Assembly (NCBI GenBank): GCA_903838415.1
Contig: CAILYI010000277.1
Location: 1 to 33,513, forward strand
Length of the DNA: 33,513 bases
Origin: an uncultured Anaerolineae bacterium
GTDB taxonomy: Bacteria > Chloroflexota > Anaerolineae > Anaerolineales > Villigracilaceae
Direction: 5' to 3'
The notes under the pieces: model-generated
The model's database searches: none
The model's input: the letters and a program-made list of their open reading frames with translations, nothing else
What the model was told of the DNA's origin: nothing
Shown: positions 8,560-17,162 of the stretch, one piece after another
How the letters are laid out: each line of letters begins with the position of its first letter
Numbering within the stretch: the first letter of the stretch is position 1
Program-made: the position numbers and the translations under genes

Positions 8560-10488
8560 TTAATCGTTGGCGTGCTGCTGGGTGGGGAGCTGCACCACAA
8601 ATTTCGAGCCCTTACCAAGCTCCGACTCAACCGAAACCCGTCCCTGGTGATTTTCTACGATCGACTTGACGATTGCCAGCCCCAGCCCCGTACCGGGGAT
8701 ATCCTTGGGAGCGTTCATGGCGCGATAAAATTTCTCGAAAATATGCTTCTGGTCTCCCTTTGGGATACCAATGCCATTATCGCTGACTTCGAAAATGATT
8801 TTTTCCGCTTCAGCCTTCAAAGTAACGCAGATTTTTCCGTTTACCGGGGTGTACTTGATGGCGTTCAACAGCAAATTATCCATCATCTGCCGCAATCGGA
8901 CAGGATCTCCACGCAAAGGCGGCAATTCGGGGGCAATCGTCAGCTCCAAATCCTGGTGTTTGTATTCAATCGCCCGCCCAAGATTATCCACGGTATAGCG
9001 CAAAATAATTTCGAGCGGGACTCTGTCCTTGCGAGTGTCAAACCCGGCTTCAATACGCCCCAAATCGAGTAAATCATTAATCAGCGCCGTAATGGATTGC
9101 GAGCTGGTTTGAATATTCTTGATAAATAGTCGCTGCCGGTCGTTCAACGGACCCGCCCGCTCCAGCAGTTCGACATAACCCATGATGACCGTCAACGGCG
9201 AGCGCAGATCGTGGGAGATAGTATACATGAAATCGCTCTTCAGCCGGTCAAGCATCTTCAGGTGAGTGATGTCATCCAGCGTGATGACCGCGCCAGTTTC
9301 AGCGATGGGCGTGTACTGTGCGCTGAAGACGCGCCCGTCATCAAAGGCAATCTCGTGAGATTTGAGCGGGTCTTCGATGGTTGAGTCGAGCAAGTCTTTG
9401 AAATCGCTGGTTGAAATGACTTCGCTAAACGGAAGCCCGGTAAAATCTGTCGCTCCCAGGCCGAACGCCTTTTGTGCAGACGGATTCATCAACAGGATAT
9501 TTTTGTTTTTATCCAACAGGATGACCCCATCTTCAATACCGGTGATGGTGGTCTCAAATTTGACGCGCTCGCGCTGCGATTCGTCATATAACTGCGCATT
9601 ATGAATGGCGATCGCCGCAAAATCAGCCAGGACCATCATCAGCTTTTCGTGATGCTCGCTGAAGCGCTGTTTTTTAATGCGATTATCCACACCCAGCACG
9701 CCAATCACGCCGTCTTTCGCACGCAACGGCACATAAATGAGCGAATAGACCAGATAAGAAGTCTTGATTTTGTTGGGCGTATCCTGACAAAAAGAAATCA
9801 GCTGCCCCGTTTCCATGACCTGCCCGGCCAATGTATCCTTGACCGGCAGCCGGAAAGTGCGGGCGAAATTCTCATCATAGTTTCGGTCGGCCCGCATGTA
9901 GAGTTCGTTGGTCTTCTCATCCAACAGGAGTAAATGTCCCTCTTCCGCCCCGGTCAATTCGACTGCGGAGGTGACCACGCTGGTCAACACGCTGTCCAAA
10001 TCGAGGGAAGATGTGACGGAGCGGCTCAACTTCACCAACGTATCCATTTCGCGGACACGCTCCTCCAAAGAGGCCGTGCTGCGGCGCACTTCGTGACGCA
10101 CCCAATCTCCCATCTGGTCGGCGCGTTTCTGGCTGTGCTGTATCGCCTGGACGATATCATCAATTTTGAGTGGGGGGAAAATGTAATCGCTTAATCCGGC
10201 CCGAATGGCCTGTAAGGCGGCCTGCGGGTCGTGACTGACAGCGTACAGGATAATGGGCAGAGTGGGGAAACGCTCCAGGATCGCTTTCGCCAAATCCAGG
10301 CCGCTTTTATCCACCAGTTTTTCAGCGATGACAAGCAGGGTGGGAATTGTTTCTTGTAAAGCCTTATCGAGCGAGGGCGGATTTTTTGCTATGACCACTT
10401 CGTAACCACCGGCATGCAACGCCCGCTCAAGTAGATCGAGCGTTGATGATGGTTCCATGGCTAGCAAAATCAAATCGGTTTTGGCCAT
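8560..10488 (-). CDS. Cytoplasmic sensor kinase: pseudo-receiver, GAF, PAS, HisKA, HATPase
   Basis: This 642-residue soluble histidine kinase has a receiver-like domain (about 4-118), a short coiled linker, a GAF domain (about 160-298), a PAS domain (about 311-405), HisKA with SHDLRSPL and H426, and an intact HATPase domain (SDNGIGIP, GTGLGLAIVK). The kinase half looks active. The receiver half does not: the phospho-acceptor Asp is A55 (LLVIAEKLVDKSG) and the conserved Lys is P105 (SDYIFPPL), so it is a pseudo-receiver, likely a protein-binding or dimerisation module. The gene follows a second REC-GAF protein by 18 nt, with AAGGA upstream of the start. No intact receiver or output protein is adjacent, so the phosphate acceptor is elsewhere. 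Confidence 0.88.
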   Translation of the reverse strand: MAKTDLILLAMEPSSTLDLLERALHAGGYEVVIAKNPPSLDKALQETIPTLLVIAEKLVDKSGLDLAKAILERFPTLPIILYAVSHDPQAALQAIRAGLSDYIFPPLKIDDIVQAIQHSQKRADQMGDWVRHEVRRSTASLEERVREMDTLVKLSRSVTSSLDLDSVLTSVVTSAVELTGAEEGHLLLLDEKTNELYMRADRNYDENFARTFRLPVKDTLAGQVMETGQLISFCQDTPNKIKTSYLVYSLIYVPLRAKDGVIGVLGVDNRIKKQRFSEHHEKLMMVLADFAAIAIHNAQLYDESQRERVKFETTITGIEDGVILLDKNKNILLMNPSAQKAFGLGATDFTGLPFSEVISTSDFKDLLDSTIEDPLKSHEIAFDDGRVFSAQYTPIAETGAVITLDDITHLKMLDRLKSDFMYTISHDLRSPLTVIMGYVELLERAGPLNDRQRLFIKNIQTSSQSITALINDLLDLGRIEAGFDTRKDRVPLEIILRYTVDNLGRAIEYKHQDLELTIAPELPPLRGDPVRLRQMMDNLLLNAIKYTPVNGKICVTLKAEAEKIIFEVSDNGIGIPKGDQKHIFEKFYRAMNAPKDIPGTGLGLAIVKSIVENHQGRVSVESELGKGSKFVVQLPTQQHAND

Positions 10489-10506
10489 CCGCCAATTATC
10501 CTTCTT

Positions 10507-11655
10507 CTAATGTTTCGACTGATTTAACTGCGCCGCCAGGTTCTTGACAGCCGTCTGGATGCTGTCGAGCGCTTGCTTCTGTTCCGCAGTTATGGCCCCC
10601 ATTTTCCCGCCCGCCATCAATCCGAGCGGATACATGACCGCTTGCATGGTGGTCTGAACTTCATTACGCATGTTTTGCAATAACTCGTTTTTATGCTTTT
10701 CGCCATTCTGGGCCGCTTCGGCATTTTGCGCCAGGGCGCGGAACAAGCGCGCATTGACCAGCGAAATGGAAGCATAATCCGCGATGGCGCCGGAAAGGTT
10801 GTGTTCGCTCTCGCCAAAGGGTTTTTCGGCCTTCCGCACCACCACCAGCATACCGATGGCCTCGTTATGGACCTTGACAGGCACCACCATGGCCGATTTC
10901 CCAAGCGTTGAGATTTTAAACTTTTGCAAAGGCTGGCCATGAATCGCCAGCGTTTCGAGCGACATGGCGACCAACGAACTGATGCCATCATCCAGAGGCT
11001 GGCCGATTTTTTTGGCCCAGCCTTCGGGCAAATTGCGCTGCGCAGCCAACAAGAATGACTTGCTCTTATCGTCTTTGAGCGTCAACCAGCCCATATCAGC
11101 TTCGGTCACGGCCGTGATGGCTTCGACCAGTTTATTGAACAGCACGCGCTGATCCGTCACTGATATGACGGCACGCCCGACCGCAAAGATGGTGCTCAAC
11201 TCGCGCACACGTCGCTGCAGTTCGGCATTGGCCTGCTTGATTTGCGCATCCAGCTTTTCGCGCGAACGGGCCTCGCGAACCTGCTTCAGCGCGCGTTCCA
11301 CCGATGAAACCACCTCGGCTTCACGCGCGGGCAGCATCAAATAGTCGCTAGCGCCCAGCCGGAAGGCCTGGATAACGTTCGGTTCCTGGCCTTTTTCAGC
11401 CAGCACGATCATCGGGATGGAAATTCCCTGCGAAGAGAGCGCCACCAGCAAATCTTTCCCACTCAGACCGGGCAAATTCAAATTGACAATGACCACATCG
11501 GGGGGGGATTGAACCGCCTGGCGAATGGCGCTGGTGCCATCCGGGGCTACGCTGACCTGGTATCCGAGCGGTTTGAGGGCCTGTCGGGCAATCAAGTCAC
11601 TGATATCCGGGTCGCTTTCAACAACAAGGATGCGTTCTGTGAGTGCGGACGTCAT
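10507..11655 (-). CDS. Pseudo-receiver/GAF protein with a His-less DHp-like tail
   Basis: This 382-residue soluble protein has a receiver-like domain (about 8-125), a coiled coil (130-155), a GAF domain (about 155-305) and a C-terminal helical hairpin (about 315-378). The acceptor Asp is N58 (VVIVNLNLPGLSG) and the conserved Lys is L108 (SDYLMLPA). The tail aligns by eye with the HisKA domain of the downstream kinase (KNELLQNMRNEVQTTM against KSDFMYTISHDLRSPL), with N331 where the phospho-His should be, and no ATPase domain follows. It therefore looks unable to take part in phosphotransfer at any site. It is the first gene of the operon, and a role as regulatory partner of the kinase is inferred. 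A run of eight C occurs in its coding strand (11500-11507). Confidence 0.85.
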   Translation of the reverse strand: MTSALTERILVVESDPDISDLIARQALKPLGYQVSVAPDGTSAIRQAVQSPPDVVIVNLNLPGLSGKDLLVALSSQGISIPMIVLAEKGQEPNVIQAFRLGASDYLMLPAREAEVVSSVERALKQVREARSREKLDAQIKQANAELQRRVRELSTIFAVGRAVISVTDQRVLFNKLVEAITAVTEADMGWLTLKDDKSKSFLLAAQRNLPEGWAKKIGQPLDDGISSLVAMSLETLAIHGQPLQKFKISTLGKSAMVVPVKVHNEAIGMLVVVRKAEKPFGESEHNLSGAIADYASISLVNARLFRALAQNAEAAQNGEKHKNELLQNMRNEVQTTMQAVMYPLGLMAGGKMGAITAEQKQALDSIQTAVKNLAAQLNQSKH

Positions 11656-11663
11656 ATCAATTT

Positions 11664-11669
11664 ATAATA
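11664..11669 (-). promoter_or_regulatory. -10 box 8 nt before the pseudo-receiver gene ATG
   Basis: TATTAT on the minus strand (11669-11664) leaves 8 nt before ATG 11655, with no Shine-Dalgarno sequence. This is another leaderless candidate. The same spacer carries the leader of the divergent GH13 gene. Confidence 0.4.
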
Positions 11670-11741
11670 GCATAAATCTAATAATTTGCCAGTTTGGATT
11701 AATATTTTGTAAGGCGGTTCGGAATTTCCAAGGAGGCTTGC

Positions 11742-13379
11742 ATGGCCGAAGATTATCTCTGGTGGCGCGATGGAATTGTTTACCAGGTTTATCCGCGTTC
11801 CTTTGCCGATTCAAACGGTGATGGCATTGGGGATTTGGCGGGAATTACCGCCAAACTGGATTATCTGTCCGATTTGGGGATCGATGCCATCTGGCTTTCT
11901 CCGTTTTACCCCAGCCCCGACGCCGATTTCGGTTACGACATCAGCAACTACACTGACGTTGATGCGCGCTTCGGCACGCTGGCCGATTTCGACGAATTAA
12001 TCGCCCAGGCCCATCAGCGCAGCATGCGCGTGGTGTTGGATATGGTTTTGAACCATACGTCAGACCAGCATCCCTGGTTTGTGGAATCACGCGCCAGCCG
12101 CGATAACCCCAAACGCGACTGGTATATTTGGCGGGACCCGATGCCAGAGGGGCATCCGCCCACAAATTGGGAGGCAAGTTTCGGTGGGAAAGCCTGGGAA
12201 TTTGATCCATCCACAGGACAATATTATCTGCATTCCTTCCTGAAAGAACAACCGGACATCAACTGGCGCAATCCCGAAGTGCGCGAGGCGCTGCTGGATG
12301 TTTTCCGTTTCTGGCTAAAACGTGGCGTGGACGGTTTCCGGCTAGATGTCTTCAACGCGTTTTTCAAGGATGAGCGCTTCCGCGATAACCCGTCCAAGTT
12401 TGGTTTGCGCGGCTTTGACCGTCAGCAGCATCTTTATGACATGGATCAGCCTGAAATGGTGCCGCTGCTGCAGGAATTGCGCGCGCTGCTTGATTCGTAC
12501 CCGCAGCGTTACGCCGTCGGCGAGACGTATATCGCCACGCCCGAAAAAATCACCCGCTACGCTGGCGACGACCGCCTGCACGCCGCTTTCAGCTTCGATT
12601 TCACCTCCCAAAACCTGATTTATCCGTGGAATGCGCGCTATGTGTTGGAGCAAATTTCGCGCCGCGACCGGATTTTTGACGCGGCGGGCATCTGGCCGAC
12701 GACGGTGATGAGCAATCACGATTTGCCGCGCGCTGCCAGCCGTTATGCAAGCGGCGAAAACGATCAGCAGGCCGTGATCGCCATGACGTTGCTGCTCACG
12801 CTGCGTGGCACGCCTTTCATGTATTACGGCGAGGAAATTGGCATGCGCGATATTGCGCTCAAACGCAGCGAAATCATGGATCCGCCGGGGAAGAAATACT
12901 GGCCGATTTATAAGGGCCGCGATGGCTGCCGGGCGCCAATGCAGTGGAGCAACGCGCCTTTTGCCGGGTTTTCGACCGGAAAACCCTGGCTGCCGGTGCA
13001 TCCCAATTTTTTGCGTAGAAATGTGGCCGCACAGCAGGCCGACCCAAATTCGCTGTTCCATTTCACCCAGCAGCTGATTACCCTGCGACGGAAGTTTGCC
13101 GCCCTGCGCTTGGGCAGCTTCCGTGTCTTTTTCCGCGCGGATACTGGCGTGCTGGCCTTTGAGCGCCAGCTGGACGAAGAGCGCATCCTGGTATTCATCA
13201 ATTTTACCGGTTTCACCCGCGCGGCCAGTTTTGTGCGCGATGCCGATCCCAAGCTGGCGACGATGCTACTTTCCAACGTGGGGCGCAAGGAGTTTTATAC
13301 ATCTTACAACCAGTTTGTGCTCAATCCATACGAAGTCTTGCTGGTGCAGGTCAACCCGCAAGCTGCGGAATCGATGTGA
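11742..13379 (+). CDS. GH13 alpha-glucosidase (oligo-1,6-glucosidase-like)
   Basis: This 545-residue cytoplasmic enzyme has no signal peptide and belongs to the alpha-amylase family GH13. It should hydrolyse or transfer terminal alpha-glucosyl residues of short maltose- or isomaltose-type sugars. The TIM barrel starts at WWRDGIVYQVYPRSF. Visible regions are VLDMVLNHTS, QPDINW (~170-175), GFRLDV with nucleophile D202, AVGETY with acid/base E261, and SNHD with D327. The C-terminal beta domain runs from about 455. The QPDINW motif fits the alpha-glucosidase branch rather than true amylases; trehalose synthase is less likely. A strong AAGGAGG lies 9 nt upstream. A glycosyltransferase follows after 12 nt. 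Confidence 0.9.
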   Translation: MAEDYLWWRDGIVYQVYPRSFADSNGDGIGDLAGITAKLDYLSDLGIDAIWLSPFYPSPDADFGYDISNYTDVDARFGTLADFDELIAQAHQRSMRVVLDMVLNHTSDQHPWFVESRASRDNPKRDWYIWRDPMPEGHPPTNWEASFGGKAWEFDPSTGQYYLHSFLKEQPDINWRNPEVREALLDVFRFWLKRGVDGFRLDVFNAFFKDERFRDNPSKFGLRGFDRQQHLYDMDQPEMVPLLQELRALLDSYPQRYAVGETYIATPEKITRYAGDDRLHAAFSFDFTSQNLIYPWNARYVLEQISRRDRIFDAAGIWPTTVMSNHDLPRAASRYASGENDQQAVIAMTLLLTLRGTPFMYYGEEIGMRDIALKRSEIMDPPGKKYWPIYKGRDGCRAPMQWSNAPFAGFSTGKPWLPVHPNFLRRNVAAQQADPNSLFHFTQQLITLRRKFAALRLGSFRVFFRADTGVLAFERQLDEERILVFINFTGFTRAASFVRDADPKLATMLLSNVGRKEFYTSYNQFVLNPYEVLLVQVNPQAAESM

Positions 13380-13391
13380 TAAACTTTCAAC

Positions 13392-14366
13392 ATGCCCGCT
13401 AACCTGTCGCAATATAAAATTGTCGTTGTCATCCCGGCTTATCGCGTGGAGCACGAGTTGGGCGAAGTGCTGGCCTCCATTCCGCCGTACGTGCGGCATA
13501 TCGTTGTGGTCAACGACGCCTCCCCCGATCGCACGGCGGAAGTCATCAGTGTTGCCGCCCGCCAGGATGAGCGCATCATCACCGTCAGCCACACCAAAAA
13601 CCGGGGCGTGGGCGGCGCCATGATAAGCGGCTACAAAAAGGCGCTCGAACTTGGCGCGCAAATTGTCGTCAAGCTCGATGGCGATGGGCAAATGTCAACC
13701 GATAACATTCCCCGGCTGATCGCGCCGCTCATCGCCGGTCAGGCCGATTTCACCAAGGGCAACCGCTTCCGCGATTTTCGGGCACTCACCCAGATGCCGT
13801 TTATCCGCCGGATTGGCAATGTGGCGCTCAGTTTTTTGGCCAAATCCGCCACCGGTTATTGGAATTGTTTCGACCCGACCAACGGCTTCCTTGCCATGCG
13901 CGGCGAAGTGCTGGAACAATTGCCGCTGGAGCACATCCACAAAAGCTATTTTTTCGAGATTTCCCAACTCAGCCAGCTTTATCTGATCGGCGCCTGCATC
14001 CGTGACGTGCCCATCCCGGCCCGCTACGCGGACGAAAGCTCCAGTCTATCCATTCTCAAGGTACTGATCGAATTCCCGCCGCTGCTGATGGCCGCTTTTC
14101 TGCGCCGTATCCTGCTGCACTACTTTCTGTACGATTTTTCGATGGGCTCCATGTACATGCTGGTTGGCCTGCCGCTGTTCCTGTTTGGCCTGGTGTTTGG
14201 CAGCATCAAATGGATTTCCTTCGCCAGCCGCGACATTCCCGCGCCCACCGGCACGGTCATGCTCGCCACGCTGACGGTCATCATCGGCATCCAATTTTTG
14301 CTCTCGGCCATTTCCATCGACCTGCAATCCGTACCGCGCGAACCACTTTCCCGGCCGCTGAAATAA
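13392..14366 (+). CDS. Family 2 glycosyltransferase with two C-terminal membrane helices
   Basis: This 324-residue GT-A enzyme resembles polyprenyl-phosphate (dolichol-phosphate type) sugar transferases. The nucleotide-binding N-terminus reads VVVIPAYRVEHELGEVL, followed by NDASPDRT, and the metal-binding DGDGQ holds D96 and D98. Two hydrophobic segments at about 251-275 and 285-307 place the active site at the inner membrane face. This layout matches transferases that load mannose or glucose onto undecaprenyl phosphate for envelope glycans. The gene starts 12 nt after the GH13 stop with no clear Shine-Dalgarno sequence, so it probably relies on coupling. The sugar specificity cannot be read from the sequence. 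Confidence 0.88.
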   Translation: MPANLSQYKIVVVIPAYRVEHELGEVLASIPPYVRHIVVVNDASPDRTAEVISVAARQDERIITVSHTKNRGVGGAMISGYKKALELGAQIVVKLDGDGQMSTDNIPRLIAPLIAGQADFTKGNRFRDFRALTQMPFIRRIGNVALSFLAKSATGYWNCFDPTNGFLAMRGEVLEQLPLEHIHKSYFFEISQLSQLYLIGACIRDVPIPARYADESSSLSILKVLIEFPPLLMAAFLRRILLHYFLYDFSMGSMYMLVGLPLFLFGLVFGSIKWISFASRDIPAPTGTVMLATLTVIIGIQFLLSAISIDLQSVPREPLSRPLK

Positions 14367-14380
14367 GCCAATTTTGGGCT

Positions 14381-14386
14381 TATACT
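14381..14386 (+). promoter_or_regulatory. -10 box 6 nt before ATG 14393
   Basis: TATACT at 14381-14386 is followed by 6 nt and then ATG, with no Shine-Dalgarno sequence. This supports start 14393 and a leaderless mRNA for the methylase-like gene. No good -35 was found. Confidence 0.4.
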
Positions 14387-14392
14387 CATCAC

Positions 14393-15997
14393 ATGGAAAT
14401 TTCCATGCCTTACATCTCCGGCAAATGGATGGAAGCCTCCGGCCCCCTGAAGCGTTTCCTGACTCCCGTACCGGAGGGCGTCGCCCGGGCTTTCAGCGCT
14501 TCGCTCAACCTCCCCGCAGCCTGGATTCTTGATCCTTTTGCGGCCTCGCCCCGCATGGCTGTCGAAATGGCGCGCGCCGGTCAGCGCGTGCTGGTGACGG
14601 CTGGCAATCCCGTCAGCCGCTTTCTGCTCGACCTGGCCGCCCATCCCCCCAAACTGACCGATTTGCAGGCCGCGCTCTCCGACCTGGCCGCCGCCCGCAA
14701 GGAAGGCCAGCGTCTCGAAACCCATCTTCAATCCCTGTATCTGACGCAATGCGAAAACTGTGGCCGCGAACTGGCCGCCGAAGCCTTTCTATGGGACAGC
14801 AAAACCACCACGCTGGTGGGACGCATCTACAACTGCAGCTGTGGCAGCGGCGGAGAACATCCGGCCACCCCGGCCGACGTGGAAAATTCCGCACGTTGGG
14901 CGCGCGCTGACGGTTTGCACCGCTCGCGCGCGCTCGAACGGGTGGCCCCGGCCGCCGACCCGGACCGTCCTTTTGCCGAAGAAGCCCTGAGTTTTTACCT
15001 GCCCCGCTCCGTTTACGCCCTCGGGACGATCATCAACCGTCTGGATAGCATTTCCACTTCCAACGAGCGCCGCCGCTGTATGACCGCGCTGCTGCTCTAT
15101 GCGCTCGATTCTGCCAATGCGCTCTGGCCGCATAACTCCGAGCGCCCGCATCCACGCCAGTTGACGTTTCCAGCCCAGTATCGCGAAAACAACCTTTGGC
15201 TGGCACTCGAAGCCGCGGTCAAAGCCTGGGCTTCCGATGAAGACGCCATCCCGTTTACATTGTGGCCCGAAGAACCGCCTGAAAGCGGCGGCCTGTGCAT
15301 TTTCGAAGGCCCGCTGCGCGATCTGGCCCACGAACTGGAAGAAATCCCGATCAAGGCGGTGGTGGGCGCAATTCCGCGCCCCAACCAGGCCTTCTGGACA
15401 CTTTCCGCGCTCTGGTCCGGCTGGTTATGGGGACATGCCGCAGTCGGCCCGTTCAAATCCGTGCTACGCCGTCGACGATACGATTGGCAGTGGCACGCCG
15501 AAGCGCTGAAAGCGCTGTTTAGCAATTTGACGGAAATCATTTCACCCGAAATCCCCTTTTTCGCGGTTTTGGCCGAACCTGAGCCATCCTTTGTCAGCGC
15601 GGTATTCCTGGCATCCCAAACATCCCGGCTGGATATTCAGGGCCTGTCCACACATTTTGAATCAGAACCGCTGCAAATCTTGTGGAAAAAAGCCTCCAAA
15701 GTGCGCAAAAAGCCCCAGGCGCTGGATGTCAATTACACCCGCAAAGTCATCCGTGAAATTCTCGAAAAACAGGGCGAACCGCTGCCCTATCTGCACCTGC
15801 ATGCCGCCACCGTTGCGGCCCTGGCCCAAAAAGGGATACTATCCTGGTCAGATGAGACGATTTCTGCGCTGGAAAAAACCATCTACACGGCCCTGGATGC
15901 GCCTGAATTTGTCGATCTCGCAGGCCGCGCTTCACCCGAAACCGGCAGTTGGGCCTTGAAAAAATGGAGTGAACAAAAGCTTCTGAAAGGGTTGTAA
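14393..15997 (+). CDS. Degenerate DNA-methylase-like protein with zinc ribbon
   Basis: This 534-residue protein resembles adenine-specific DNA methylases of the DUF1156-like group, but with eroded motifs. Residues 43-80 (ILDPFAASPRMAVEMARAG, then GNPVSRFLL) imitate the SAM-binding 'LDPFAGSGTT..EA...G' and following 'D.NP', with the Gly-rich turn lost. A possible zinc ribbon follows (C120, C123, C148, C150). A segment 'YRENNLWLALE' (~263-273) matches the region before motif IV. Where DPPY is expected there is AIPRPNQAFW (~326-335), followed by a Trp-rich LW..WLWG stretch typical of the group. Catalysis therefore seems unlikely. A frame open from 14210 overlaps the glycosyltransferase; 14393 is preferred because of the -10 box. 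The function is unknown. Confidence 0.6.
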   Translation: MEISMPYISGKWMEASGPLKRFLTPVPEGVARAFSASLNLPAAWILDPFAASPRMAVEMARAGQRVLVTAGNPVSRFLLDLAAHPPKLTDLQAALSDLAAARKEGQRLETHLQSLYLTQCENCGRELAAEAFLWDSKTTTLVGRIYNCSCGSGGEHPATPADVENSARWARADGLHRSRALERVAPAADPDRPFAEEALSFYLPRSVYALGTIINRLDSISTSNERRRCMTALLLYALDSANALWPHNSERPHPRQLTFPAQYRENNLWLALEAAVKAWASDEDAIPFTLWPEEPPESGGLCIFEGPLRDLAHELEEIPIKAVVGAIPRPNQAFWTLSALWSGWLWGHAAVGPFKSVLRRRRYDWQWHAEALKALFSNLTEIISPEIPFFAVLAEPEPSFVSAVFLASQTSRLDIQGLSTHFESEPLQILWKKASKVRKKPQALDVNYTRKVIREILEKQGEPLPYLHLHAATVAALAQKGILSWSDETISALEKTIYTALDAPEFVDLAGRASPETGSWALKKWSEQKLLKGL

Positions 15998-16025
15998 TCC
16001 GTCAGCAAAAATAAGACCGACATGA

Positions 16026-16054
16026 TTGGAATCACGCAAAAAGGGTTGTATACT
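16026..16054 (+). promoter_or_regulatory. Sigma-70-type promoter of the lipoprotein gene
   Basis: TTGGAA (16026-16031), a 17-nt spacer and TATACT (16049-16054) form a good promoter. The start would be near 16061, giving a ~44-nt leader with GGGAGGGAAG before ATG 16105. Confidence 0.65.
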
Positions 16055-16104
16055 TAACGCATAAGTTTTTCCAAAGCGAAATTTTCAGGGAGGGAAGTCA
16101 GGGG

Positions 16105-17106
16105 ATGTTTCAGCGTAAATTTAACTTTTCCGTCATTGCCCGGGGTCTGACCAGTTTGGGATTGTTGTTATCCAGCGGTTGTGTGCCTTATGATTTTGTT
16201 ACTCCCACCCCAACTGCGCTGCCCCCAACTGCGCCAAGCTGCGCGCCCAATGGGAATAATTTTTATACGACGAACGTGGGTGTGATTGGCATTCAAAATC
16301 AACTTGCGGCGACCAGAGCCACTGATATCTACAACCTGTATCAAAACCAAAACAACCTGGAGCTGGCCCGCAGCCAGGCAATCAACCTTCTGACCTATGA
16401 AACAATGCGCTGGTCGCACATTGAGGACGTCAGGATGGATGACAACAATCACGTCAGGGTCGTGGCTACTTTTTTTAGCCCGGAATTGATTCGGGCGATA
16501 TTGTTAAATTATGCCTTGCTCAATACCAATCCATCCCCGCTTTCTGGTTCGAATCTGCTTGATTTTTCAAATAGAATCCTGTCAACCATGGACAGCCAGA
16601 ATCAATATATGTTTTTGATTGCCATTCAACCGGTGACAGCGAATAAGAGCACGGCACCGATTCAAATCCGATCGAGTAGTTTTGTTTTGGAAAACAATGC
16701 CGGGAAGCGGGTCAACGTGGAGAATCACGACAATTTCCTCGACCAGACCTTAGATTTCTTATCGAAGCCGCACGCCGGTTTTATTTTTTATCCGATGGGA
16801 AAGGTGAATGGTGGCGAGTGCCAACGGGTGCTAGATTCTGCCAGGGACACATCCATAACCCTGTTTATTGAAGAGGCGCAGCTTGGAGCTGACAAGAAAA
16901 CCGTCACCTGGGAAATCCCCTTTGCGCCGCCGCTGCCGGTGCCAGGCAGCATCCCCACACCCAACCAGAATGCGGCGCTGAATCCGGAAGATAAAATTCC
17001 CCTGGAAATACTGCCAGAACTCAATTTGGCTGATACCGCTTATTGGAGGGTCTGGGGTCAATTTGTGTGGGGAAAAGCCACCCTGGATTATTTTTCTTTG
17101 CGCTAA
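16105..17106 (+). CDS. Putative lipoprotein of unknown function
   Basis: This 333-residue protein has a lipoprotein signal (basic start, hydrophobic 11-22, lipobox LLSSGC with C26), then a short Thr/Pro spacer. I do not recognise the mature domain, which has about 270 residues of mixed alpha/beta pattern. It has a helical N-terminal part rich in Asn and Gln (about 55-95), beta strands around 110-125 and 175-205, and an ending FVWGKATLDYFSLR. It has its own promoter (16026-16054) and a good Shine-Dalgarno sequence, so it is transcribed separately from the methylase-like gene. It ends 4 nt before a large inverted repeat and faces the convergent PBP gene. Outer-face localisation is inferred from the lipobox. 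Confidence 0.75.
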   Translation: MFQRKFNFSVIARGLTSLGLLLSSGCVPYDFVTPTPTALPPTAPSCAPNGNNFYTTNVGVIGIQNQLAATRATDIYNLYQNQNNLELARSQAINLLTYETMRWSHIEDVRMDDNNHVRVVATFFSPELIRAILLNYALLNTNPSPLSGSNLLDFSNRILSTMDSQNQYMFLIAIQPVTANKSTAPIQIRSSSFVLENNAGKRVNVENHDNFLDQTLDFLSKPHAGFIFYPMGKVNGGECQRVLDSARDTSITLFIEEAQLGADKKTVTWEIPFAPPLPVPGSIPTPNQNAALNPEDKIPLEILPELNLADTAYWRVWGQFVWGKATLDYFSLR

Positions 17107-17110
17107 ATTG

Positions 17111-17162
17111 CCCTGAGAATCGAACATCCCGGCAGCACTGCCGGGATGTTCGATTCTCAGGG
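17111..17162. terminator. Perfect 25-bp-arm inverted repeat between convergent genes
   Basis: The arms CCCTGAGAATCGAACATCCC... (17111-17135) and their exact complement (17138-17162) are separated by 2 nt. The structure contains the PBP stop codon (17157-17159). It probably blocks read-through from both sides, although neither strand has a U-tract after it. Confidence 0.65.

Noticed and set aside
14210..14392. Upstream extension of the methylase-like gene
   Set aside because: It overlaps the glycosyltransferase and encodes a His/Arg-rich shadow. The -10 box just before 14393 supports the shorter start.
17138..17162. T-arm-like GTTCGATTC suggesting a tRNA
   Set aside because: It is one arm of a perfect palindrome; no acceptor stem, D-arm or anticodon arm can be built around it.
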